NCBI RefSeq assembly: GCF_003865135.1
Contig: NZ_BHZC01000001.1
Coordinates: 5,766,001-5,830,000 of the forward strand
DNA from: Streptomyces chrestomyceticus JCM 4735
Lineage (GTDB): Bacteria; Actinomycetota; Actinomycetes; Streptomycetales; Streptomycetaceae
Reading direction: 5' to 3'
Length of the DNA stretch: 64,000 bases
Shown here: positions 1 through 12,747 of the stretch, piece after piece
How positions within the stretch are numbered: the stretch's first letter is position 1
How the letters are laid out: each line of letters begins with the position of its first letter
Notes under the pieces: generated by a model
Told to the model about the DNA's origin: nothing
Databases searched by the model: none
Seen by the model: only the letters and a program-made list of their open reading frames with translations
Translations under genes and position numbers: made by a program

Positions 1-4505
<4,505 letters not shown>

Positions 4506-4510
4506 TCAGT

Positions 4511-4535
4511 TGCTCGCGTCCACTGTGTTAGTTCT
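4511..4535 (+). other. 3' arm of 23S rRNA processing stem
   Basis: This arm pairs with 1357-1380 upstream of 23S (16 + 6 bp). It lies in the 75-nt spacer between 23S and 5S, so cleavage here would release both pre-23S and pre-5S RNA. Confidence 0.8.
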
Positions 4536-4580
4536 GAAGTAACGAACTCGCCTTGCCGGCAGGGTTGTTATCTTCATAGT

Positions 4581-4700
4581 GTTTCGGTGGTCATAGCGTT
4601 AGGGAAACGCCCGGTTACATTTCGAACCCGGAAGCTAAGCCTTTCAGCGCCGATGGTACTGCAGGGGGGACCCTGTGGGAGAGTAGGACGCCGCCGAACT
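4581..4700 (+). rRNA. rrf: 5S ribosomal RNA
   Basis: About 120 nt, beginning GTTTCGGTGGTCATAGCG. It contains the loop A/B element CGAACCCGGAAGCTAAG and ends near GACGCCGCCGAACT. Terminal helix I can form between the first and last ten bases. It is the last gene of the rRNA operon. Confidence 0.95.
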
Positions 4701-4715
4701 CCTTTTGATAGTGGG

Positions 4716-4743
4716 AAGCCCCGCACCGTATGGTGCGGGGCTT
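4716..4743 (+). terminator. rRNA operon terminator hairpin
   Basis: Perfect 12-bp stem: AAGCCCCGCACC, loop GTAT, GGTGCGGGGCTT, followed by TTCTGCGTT. It starts 16 nt after 5S, as expected for the first intrinsic terminator of the operon. Confidence 0.85.
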
Positions 4744-4839
4744 TCTGCGTTGTATCCCGGGATCGTCGAGGGATGGGTGCTCCGCGCCGTACCCGACCAT
4801 GCCCATACCCACGGCCACGCCACGTCCACAATCACGACC

Positions 4840-4870
4840 AAGGCCCTGCCGGCTCACCGGCAGGGCCTTT
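4840..4870. terminator. second, bidirectional terminator hairpin
   Basis: Perfect stem AAGGCCCTGCCGG / CCGGCAGGGCCTT with a CTCA loop; A-rich on one side and T-rich on the other, so it can act on both strands. It would back up the rRNA terminator and stop the minus-strand operon ending at 5110. The remaining sequence to 5109 shows no gene; its only regularity is a repeated CCTACAGCCGGC near 5090-5120. Confidence 0.75.
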
Positions 4871-5109
4871 CGTATGTGCGGACGCTTACCGGAGCCGGTG
4901 CAGACTCCGTACCGCGAGCAGCCTGCGATCCGCGGCCCGCCGCCTCCCGGGCGAGCCGCGCCGTGCCTACGGCACTGCGCGCCCGGTCCGTGGCCGTGCG
5001 CCTATGAGTCGATACAGCAATGGCCCGTACAGCCTTGGCACAGGGACCGACAGTGAGGCACGGATCGGCGGAAGAGCTGAAGCTTCGCCGCCTACAGCCG
5101 GCGCGGCCC

Positions 5110-6420
5110 CTACAGCCGGCCGGAAGCCTTTAGGGACAGGTACGCGTCCGCGAGGTCGGGGGCGAGGCGAGCCGGGGTGGAGTCGATGACCGTGATGCCG
5201 AGGCGGCGCAGGCGGTCCGCGCTGCGGTGACGGGCCGCGCGCGTCTGCTCGGCGGCGGCTGCGGCGTACACGGCCTGCGGGGTGTGGCGGGCGGCGGCCA
5301 TTTCCTCGATACGGGGATCCGCCACCGCGGCGACGATGATCTCGTTGCGTTGGGTGAGGCCAGGGAGGACGGGCAGCAGCCCTTCCTCGACCGGGGCCGT
5401 GTCCAGGCCGGTGAAGAGGACGATCAGGGAGCGGCGCGGCGTACTGCGGTGGAGGGCGGCGGCCAGGCCGTGGGCGTCCGCTTCGACAAGTTCGGGTTCG
5501 AGGGGCGCGAGGGCGTTGGTCAGGGCGGGCAGGAGGTCTCCTGCCGCGCGACCCTGCACGGAGGCCCGTACCCGGCGGTCGTAGGCGAGGAGGTCGACGC
5601 GGTCGCCGGCGCGGGACGCCAGCGCGGCCAGCAGGAGCGCGGCGTCCATGGAGGCGTCCAGGCGCGGCGTGTCGCCGACGCGGCCGGCCGAGGTGCGGCC
5701 GGTCTCCAGGGCCAGGAGGATGTGCCGGTCGCGCTCCGGGCGCCAGGTGCGTACGGCGACGGTCTGGCGGCGGGCGGTGGCGCGCCAGTCGATGGAGCGG
5801 GTGTCGTCGCCGGGGGTGTAGTCGCGGAGGCTGTCGAACTCGGTGCCTTCGCCGCGGGTGAGGATGCTGGTGCGACCGTCGAGTTCGCGGAGCCGGGCCA
5901 GTTTTCCCGGCAGGTGTCTGCGGCTGGTGAAGGGTGGCAGGACGCGCACGGTCCACGGGACGTGGTGGCTGCCCTGACGGGCCGCGAGGCCGAGGGGGCC
6001 GTAGGAGCGGACCGTGACGCGGACGGCGTGGTGGTCGCCGCGACGGGTGGGGTGGAGCGTGGTCGTGATGCGGCGGCGCTCGGCCGCGGGGATGCGTACG
6101 CGATGGCGGGAGGCCGGGGCTTCGGTGCCGGGGACGAACGAGCTGGGCGGCCAGGCGTCGCGGAGCTGCGCGCGGAGCGGGCGCCGGTCCGGGTTGGTGA
6201 CGGCCAGGTGCGTACGGGCTTCCTGGCCAAGTCGAACGGATGTTTCACCGGTTCGGGTGAACTGGAGCTTTCGCACTGGCGCGGCTAGGGCCAGGTCGCA
6301 CAAAATTGCTAGCAGCAGGGCGAGTTGGACGGTGAGGATGCCGGTCCAGCTCGGCAGGAGGAGGCCGACGAAGAGAGCTCCGAGGGCGGAGATGAGGGCG
6401 GTGCGTCCGGTCAGGGCCAC
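5110..6420 (-). CDS. DUF58 domain protein
   Basis: 436 aa, GTG start 9 nt after the MoxR stop. Two hydrophobic segments in the first ~45 residues (ALISALGALFVGLLLP, then TVQLALLLAILCDLAL) anchor it; the rest is cytoplasmic. The DUF58 signature is present (GDDTRSIDWRATARR at about residues 207-221), followed by a von Willebrand A-like half (ILLALETGRT, DASMDAALLLAALA). DUF58 proteins are usually encoded beside MoxR ATPases, which are thought to act on them as chaperones. Last gene of the minus-strand operon, ending toward the bidirectional terminator. Its substrate is not known. Confidence 0.92.
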   Translation of the reverse strand: MALTGRTALISALGALFVGLLLPSWTGILTVQLALLLAILCDLALAAPVRKLQFTRTGETSVRLGQEARTHLAVTNPDRRPLRAQLRDAWPPSSFVPGTEAPASRHRVRIPAAERRRITTTLHPTRRGDHHAVRVTVRSYGPLGLAARQGSHHVPWTVRVLPPFTSRRHLPGKLARLRELDGRTSILTRGEGTEFDSLRDYTPGDDTRSIDWRATARRQTVAVRTWRPERDRHILLALETGRTSAGRVGDTPRLDASMDAALLLAALASRAGDRVDLLAYDRRVRASVQGRAAGDLLPALTNALAPLEPELVEADAHGLAAALHRSTPRRSLIVLFTGLDTAPVEEGLLPVLPGLTQRNEIIVAAVADPRIEEMAAARHTPQAVYAAAAAEQTRAARHRSADRLRRLGITVIDSTPARLAPDLADAYLSLKASGRL

Positions 6421-6429
6421 GGCTCGGTC

Positions 6430-7375
<946 letters not shown>

Positions 7376-7395
<20 letters not shown>

Positions 7396-8602
7396 GGGGG
7401 TCGTGCCTCTCTGGGGACAGGATCGAACGTTCCAGGTGGTCGAGCTGGTCGGCCAGGATGACCAGGGCCTTGTCGTCGGCGGGCGCGGGCCCGAACAACA
7501 GGGAGTGCAGGGTGGCGCCGGGCTCCGCGTCCGAGGGCAGGCGCGCGGAGACCGCCGGGAGAAGGATGTCGGGGGTGTGGGCGTGTGTGGGAGACACGCC
7601 GGTGAGCGGTGCGAGCCGGGCGCGGGTGGCGGCCCGTAGGACGTCGGCGGCGCGGTCGCGGGCGCCTGCCCGCTGGTAGAGGCGGGCGTGGCCCTCGGTC
7701 GTCTCGGCGGCGGGGACGGTGACCGGCAGCCGTTCGGGGACGAGGGGGCCGAGCCGGCGGGCCCGCCAGAAGCCCGCGAGGGCGGCGGCGACGAGGAGTT
7801 GGAGCAGCGCCCAGCGCCAGCCGGAGGGGATGAGGTCGAGGAAGCCGCGCCGGCCGTCCTGCGCGGACGATGGGTCGCTGACGGAGGGGAGGTACCAGAC
7901 CAGATGCTTGTGCGGACCGAGCAGTTGCAGGGCGAGCGAGGCGTTGCCCCGTTCGGCGAGGTTGCGGTTGTAGAAGATGTCCGGGGCGCCGAGGAGGACG
8001 GTGTCACCGCCGGCCGTGGAAGGCAGGCGCAGCAGGGTGGCGGCGCCGTCGCTGGGGTAGCAGCGGTCGGCGGTGCGGGTGGCTGTCGAGTAGCGCAGAC
8101 CGCCGAGTTCGGCGTATCCCGCGGCCTGGGCGGCGGGCAGGGCGCAGTCCGGGGACAGCGGCTTCACGTCGGTGGGCGTCCTGGCCTGGGTCCCCGGTGC
8201 GAAGACGTCCAGGACGGCCGGGCCCGGCGTGAGCAGGACGGTGCGTCCCGCTGTGCGGCCGGCGGCCTGGTGGAGGGTGCCCAGTTGGCGGCGGGTCAGC
8301 AGGTTCGGGTCGGTGACCAGGACCGTGGTGTCCGGACCGGCTGCGGCGGCGGCCTCCTCCGTGGTAGTCACGACGCGGGTGTCGACGCCGTGGTCGGCGA
8401 GGAGCGCGGCGACCGCGCCGCTGCCGTAGCGGTCCACCGACCGGGGGTCGAGGCGTCCGTGCTGGTCCCCGGACCGCAGCAGCGCGAGGCCGACGCCGCC
8501 CAGGAGGAGGACGAGGAGGCCGGCGAGGAGCCCGCGCGAGCGGGTCCACAGACGGCGTGTGGTCGGTGCGAGCGAAGTGGTTCCGGCCGTGGTGGCGCTC
8601 AT
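7376..8602 (-). CDS. DUF4350 domain membrane protein
   Basis: 408 aa. An N-terminal transmembrane helix (about 25-42, LLAGLLVLLLGGVGLALL) is followed by an extracytoplasmic DUF4350 domain (RSVDRYGSGAVAALLADHGV near 55-75). A second helix (about 265-285, WALLQLLVAAALAGFW) leads to a cytoplasmic tail. It starts ATG inside an ATGA overlap with the DUF4129 stop, so translation is probably coupled. This family is a constant member of the actinobacterial MoxR/DUF58/DUF4129 operon; no biochemical function is established. Confidence 0.88.
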
Positions 8603-9294
8603 ACGGCGCTCCCCTGGGGAGCGGCGGACAACTGCGGTTTGCTGTGCCGCAGGTCGGTGTCCAGGGTGCTCAGGGCGGCGTACTCCTGTGCGGTGCCCGG
8701 GCGGCCGCCGTACGTGACGTCGTCGAAGGTACGGGCGGCGGCGCGCAGGCGCTCGGCGTGGGCGGGCAGGGCCCGGCCCGCCTCCGACGCGGCCTCGTCG
8801 GCGGTACGGCCGGGGCCCGGGCTGAGCAGGGTGCGTTCCTCCAGGGCGAGGACGATGGCCCGCATCCGTTCCTGGACGGCTTCGGTCCAGCGGCTGTCGG
8901 CCGCGTGCCGTTCCGCGGCGGCACGGTGTTCCGCGGCCGTACGGGGGCGATCACCGAAGAGCGCGCCGCCTCCGGAGGCGGGGGTGCGGCGCAGGGCGCC
9001 TAGCCGGAGCCGGAGGGCGACGGCGAGCAGCAGGATCACGAGGACGATGGCGAGGAGGCCGGTCCAGCCGCCCGGCGTGGCCCCGGCGGCGGCTTCGAAG
9101 AGGTCACCGATGCGGTCCCAGAGCCAGTCCAGAGCGCGCTGGAGCAGGTTCGGGTCGTTCTGGTGGTACTGCGGATCGGCGAGTTCGCGTTCGGCCGCCT
9201 CTCGGGCGGGCACCCGCGGGATCCGCACCGGTCCGTCGTCCCCGGAGCCCGGCATCAGCTGCGCGAGCACGGCAGTCCTCCCCACCCCCGTCAC
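8599..9294 (-). CDS. DUF4129 domain membrane protein
   Basis: 231 aa from a GTG 4 nt after the upstream stop. An alternative is the internal ATG at residue 14 (MPGSGDDGPV); coupling favours the GTG. One central transmembrane helix (about 78-96, GLLAIVLVILLLAVALRL) separates an extracytoplasmic N-terminus from a cytoplasmic helical DUF4129 domain carrying TADEAASEAGRALP and TFDDVTYGGRPGT. Its 3' end overlaps the DUF4350 start by 4 nt. Confidence 0.88.
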   Translation of the reverse strand: MTGVGRTAVLAQLMPGSGDDGPVRIPRVPAREAAERELADPQYHQNDPNLLQRALDWLWDRIGDLFEAAAGATPGGWTGLLAIVLVILLLAVALRLRLGALRRTPASGGGALFGDRPRTAAEHRAAAERHAADSRWTEAVQERMRAIVLALEERTLLSPGPGRTADEAASEAGRALPAHAERLRAAARTFDDVTYGGRPGTAQEYAALSTLDTDLRHSKPQLSAAPQGSAV

Positions 9295-9298
9295 CGCA

Positions 9299-10729
9299 TC
9301 AGCTTCCCGGGGTGCTGCCGGCCGTGCCCTGGCCGGTGCCGTCCGGACCGGGGCCGTACTGGCCGGGTGCCTGCGGGCCGGGCGCGTCCGCGCCGTAACC
9401 GGGCAGGCCGGCGGCGCGGGCGAGTTCCAGGTCGAGGGCCTCGCGGCGGATCCGCTGGTCCATGTAGAGGAGCGAGGTGACGCCCGCGCTGATGGGGTAC
9501 GTGACCGCGGAGGTGATCACGGTGCCGACGGCCAGCACGATCAGGAAGGTCCAGCCGGTGTCGCCGTTGCCCTCGGTCCAGGCCGTGAAGCTCTCGCCGC
9601 CGAGGAGGACGGCGACGACGGTGGCCGGCACCTGGACGATCATCTGCACGAGAGCGATCAGCAGGTGGGTGAGGAGCTGGATGCCCAGGATCCGCCACCA
9701 CGCGCCGCGCACCAGCTTGGCGGAGCGCCGCATGGAGGCGATGACGCCCTGCTTCTCCAGCATCAGCGCCGGGGCGGCGAGGCTGAAGCGGACCCACAGC
9801 CAGATGCTCACGACGATCGCGCCTATGCCGCCGAGCACCACGAGCATCAGACCGGCCGTGGGCGGACCCACGGCCGCGACGATGATGCCGGGCAGCATTC
9901 CCACGAAGATGACGGCCGAGACGATGAGGGGCAGCAGAAGCAGCAGCCCGAGCAGCCGCGGCAGCCGGCCCCGGGAGTCGCGCCACGCCTCACCGGCCGT
10001 CACCGAGCGTCCCAGCACGGCCCGGCTGACGACGATGGTGAGCATCGCGGTGACGACGATCGTGCTCAGCAGCTCGATCACCGAGGTGACGGCACTGCCC
10101 GCGAGGGTGGAGCCGACGGCGTCCAGCGCTTCGTCGAGGGTGGCGTCGGGATTGTTCTCCAGCGCGGACAGGTCTCCGGCGCTGCGGAACAGGAACCCGG
10201 TGACGAGCGTGATCGCGGTCTGCGTGACGACCGCCACGACCAGCGAGATCCCGAGGACGGTGCGCCAGTGGGCGCGCATGGTGGAGACCGCGCCGTCGAG
10301 GATCTCGCCGACGCCGAGCGGGCGGAGCGGGATCACACCCGGCTTGGCCGCGGGAGGCGGTGCCCAGGGGGCGCTCCAGCCAGGCTGGCCTCCCCACCCG
10401 GGCTGACCTCCCTGGCCGGGCTGCTGCCCGCCCCAACCACCGTGGCCGCCCTGCGGGCCGGAGGGCCTGCTCGGCCCGCCGCGGCCGGAGCCGCCGGTGG
10501 GCGCGGACCACTGTCCGGCGGGAGGCTGCTCCTTGGACCACTGCGGAGGGACCGAGGAACCGCCGGCCGGTGTGGCGTCGGACGGGCCCGGAGGTTCGGT
10601 GGGGCCCGGCGCACCGGCCGGAGCGTTCGAGCCGGTGGGTTCCGCGGCGCCGGGCTGGTCCTGCGCGGCGCGGTCCGGCTCGTCGGAAGGGGAGGATCCG
10701 GGCGAGGCCCAGCCCGGAGAGTTGTTCAT
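9299..10729 (-). CDS. Multi-pass membrane protein, glycerophosphodiester-phosphodiesterase membrane-domain type
   Basis: 476 aa. Residues 1-~130 are a disordered Pro/Gly/Gln-rich cytoplasmic tail (GGWGGQQPGQGGQPGWGGQP). About six hydrophobic helices follow between 155 and 420, then a Gly/Pro-rich C-tail. The start of the membrane part (IPLRPLGVGEILDGAVSTMR) is the hallmark of a common actinobacterial family related to the membrane domain of glycerophosphoryl diester phosphodiesterases, but there is no catalytic phosphodiesterase domain. It is the first gene of the operon, 4 nt from DUF4129, so it probably belongs to the same membrane assembly. Function unknown. Confidence 0.85.
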   Translation of the reverse strand: MNNSPGWASPGSSPSDEPDRAAQDQPGAAEPTGSNAPAGAPGPTEPPGPSDATPAGGSSVPPQWSKEQPPAGQWSAPTGGSGRGGPSRPSGPQGGHGGWGGQQPGQGGQPGWGGQPGWSAPWAPPPAAKPGVIPLRPLGVGEILDGAVSTMRAHWRTVLGISLVVAVVTQTAITLVTGFLFRSAGDLSALENNPDATLDEALDAVGSTLAGSAVTSVIELLSTIVVTAMLTIVVSRAVLGRSVTAGEAWRDSRGRLPRLLGLLLLLPLIVSAVIFVGMLPGIIVAAVGPPTAGLMLVVLGGIGAIVVSIWLWVRFSLAAPALMLEKQGVIASMRRSAKLVRGAWWRILGIQLLTHLLIALVQMIVQVPATVVAVLLGGESFTAWTEGNGDTGWTFLIVLAVGTVITSAVTYPISAGVTSLLYMDQRIRREALDLELARAAGLPGYGADAPGPQAPGQYGPGPDGTGQGTAGSTPGS

Positions 10730-10899
10730 CGTCGCTCCTTCATGCTTCCCGCCCGTTCGAACGGCCGGTGTGCGGCGTCCGCAGTGCCTGTCATCGTGTC
10801 ATGGCGACGGGCCCGGCGTCCCCGGGCCCTTGTCCGGGGGAGCGTCCTTGCACGGGGGAGCCCTTCTGCTCCGACCGGTGTCGACGGCAGACTGGGCGA

Positions 10900-12072
10900 A
10901 TGGCCGATCGCTACGAGAAGTCCGAGGCGGGCGCCGACGCTCCCGTGGTTCCGTCACTGCGTTGGGAGGAGCTTCCCGAGGGGCCCGTACTGGTTCTCCT
11001 CGATCAGACCCGGCTGCCGTCCGAAGAAGTCGAGCTGGTGTGCACGGACGTGCCGGCTCTGGTGCAGGCGATTCGAACGCTGGCTGTGCGCGGCGCTCCG
11101 CTGCTGGGCATCGCCGGGGCGTACGGAGTCGCCCTGGCCGCCTCGCGGGGATTCGACGTGGCCGACGCCGCCGACACTCTGGCGCACGCGCGCCCGACGG
11201 CGGTCAACCTCGAATACGGCGTCCGGAGGGCGGCCGGCGCCTACCGCGACGCGGTCGAGAGCGGGGCGGACCGCGAGCGGGCCGCCGCCGCGGCCCTGGA
11301 CGAAGCACGGGCCGTCCACGCGGAGGACGCCGAAGCCAGCTCCCGGATGGCCGCGCACGGGCTGGCGCTGCTGGGCGAACTGGTGCCGGGCGGCGGGCAC
11401 CGCATACTCACCCACTGCAACACCGGCGCGCTGGTCTCCGGAGGCGAGGGCACCGCCCTGGCCGTGGCGCTGACCGCGCACCGGGCCGGGGAGCTGCGGC
11501 GGCTGTGGGTGGACGAGACGCGGCCGCTGCTGCAGGGCGCGCGGCTGACCGCATACGAGGCGGCGCGGACGGGCATGCCGTACACGGTGCTCGCGGACGG
11601 GGCGGCCGGGTCGCTCTTCGCGGCGGGCGAGGTGGATGCCGTACTGATCGGCGCCGACCGGATCACGGCGGACGGCTCGGTCGCCAACAAGGTGGGCAGC
11701 TACCCGCTGGCCGTACTGGCCCGGTACCACCACGTGCCGTTCGTGGTGGTGGCGCCGACCAGCACGGTGGACCTGGACACGGCGGAGGGAGCGCTCATCG
11801 AGGTGGAGCAGCGGCCCGGGCACGAGGTGACGGAAATCGCGGTGCCGTTCGCGCCCGGCGCCGGGACGGAGGCCGGCACCGGGGTACCGATCGCGCCGCT
11901 GGGCGCGCTGGCCTACAACCCCGCCTTCGACGTGACGCCGGCCGAGCTGGTGACGGCCATCGTCACTGAGAACGGAGTGGTCTCACCCGTCACTCCGGAC
12001 GGCCTGGCGGAGCTGTGTTCCCCATCACGATGGGGTAAGTCACGATCAGGTAATGGGATGATGGCCGAATGA
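10900..12072 (+). CDS. mtnA: S-methyl-5-thioribose-1-phosphate isomerase
   Basis: 390 aa. Interconverts 5-methylthioribose-1-phosphate and methylthioribulose-1-phosphate in methionine salvage; cytosolic. Family motifs: RGAPLLGIAGAYG (near 64-76), HCNTGAL with the catalytic Cys173, and IGADRITADGSVANKVGSY with the catalytic Asp253. The ATG at 10900 begins homologous sequence (MADRYEKSE); the open frame continues upstream only as a shadow of the divergent membrane-protein gene. The stop overlaps the mtrA start (ATGA), so mtnA is the first gene of the mtrAB-lpqB transcript here. No other methionine-salvage gene is nearby. Confidence 0.95.
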   Translation: MADRYEKSEAGADAPVVPSLRWEELPEGPVLVLLDQTRLPSEEVELVCTDVPALVQAIRTLAVRGAPLLGIAGAYGVALAASRGFDVADAADTLAHARPTAVNLEYGVRRAAGAYRDAVESGADRERAAAAALDEARAVHAEDAEASSRMAAHGLALLGELVPGGGHRILTHCNTGALVSGGEGTALAVALTAHRAGELRRLWVDETRPLLQGARLTAYEAARTGMPYTVLADGAAGSLFAAGEVDAVLIGADRITADGSVANKVGSYPLAVLARYHHVPFVVVAPTSTVDLDTAEGALIEVEQRPGHEVTEIAVPFAPGAGTEAGTGVPIAPLGALAYNPAFDVTPAELVTAIVTENGVVSPVTPDGLAELCSPSRWGKSRSGNGMMAE

Positions 12073-12746
12073 AGGGACGCGTCCTGGTCGTCGACGACGA
12101 CACCGCACTGGCAGAGATGCTCGGCATCGTGCTGCGCGGCGAAGGCTTTGAACCGTCGTTCGTCTCGGACGGGGACAAGGCGCTCGCCGCCTTCCGGGAG
12201 ACCAAGCCGGACCTCGTGCTGCTCGACCTCATGCTGCCCGGGAGGGACGGCATAGAGGTGTGCCGGCTCATCCGTGCCGAGTCCGGTGTGCCGATCGTCA
12301 TGCTGACCGCGAAGAGTGACACGGTCGACGTGGTGGTCGGCCTGGAGTCGGGGGCGGACGACTACATCGTCAAGCCGTTCAAGCCCAAGGAGCTGGTGGC
12401 CCGTATCCGGGCCCGGCTGCGCCGCTCGGAGGAGCCGGCGCCCGAGCAGTTGGCCATCGGTGACCTGGTCATCGACGTGGCCGGGCATTCGGTCAAGCGC
12501 AGCGGCCAGTCGATAGCGCTGACGCCGCTGGAGTTCGATCTGCTGGTGGCGCTGGCCCGTAAGCCGTGGCAGGTGTTCACGCGTGAGGTGCTGCTGGAGC
12601 AGGTCTGGGGCTACCGGCACGCCGCCGACACCCGGCTGGTCAATGTGCACGTGCAGCGGCTGCGCTCCAAGGTCGAGAAGGACCCGGAGCGCCCGGAGAT
12701 CGTGGTGACCGTGCGCGGTGTCGGCTATAAGGCCGGACCTAGCTGA
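12069..12746 (+). CDS. mtrA: Two-component response regulator MtrA
   Basis: 225 aa, OmpR/PhoB class. The receiver domain (1-~115) has the acidic pair D9/D10, phospho-acceptor D53 (LVLLDLMLPG) and the switch region MLTAKS; a winged-helix DNA-binding domain spans ~130-222 (LTPLEFDLLVALA, VNVHVQRLRSKVE, VRGVGYKAG). In actinobacteria MtrA is the partner of MtrB and controls cell-division, cell-wall and development genes. The order mtrA-mtrB-lpqB is the conserved actinobacterial arrangement. Start overlaps the mtnA stop by 4 nt. Confidence 0.97.
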   Translation: MKGRVLVVDDDTALAEMLGIVLRGEGFEPSFVSDGDKALAAFRETKPDLVLLDLMLPGRDGIEVCRLIRAESGVPIVMLTAKSDTVDVVVGLESGADDYIVKPFKPKELVARIRARLRRSEEPAPEQLAIGDLVIDVAGHSVKRSGQSIALTPLEFDLLVALARKPWQVFTREVLLEQVWGYRHAADTRLVNVHVQRLRSKVEKDPERPEIVVTVRGVGYKAGPS

Positions 12747-12747
12747 C

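Noticed and set aside
7688..11473. 1261-codon plus-strand frame across the membrane operon and into mtnA
   Set aside because: It is the complement of four recognisable minus-strand genes; its translation is low-complexity and has no start signal.
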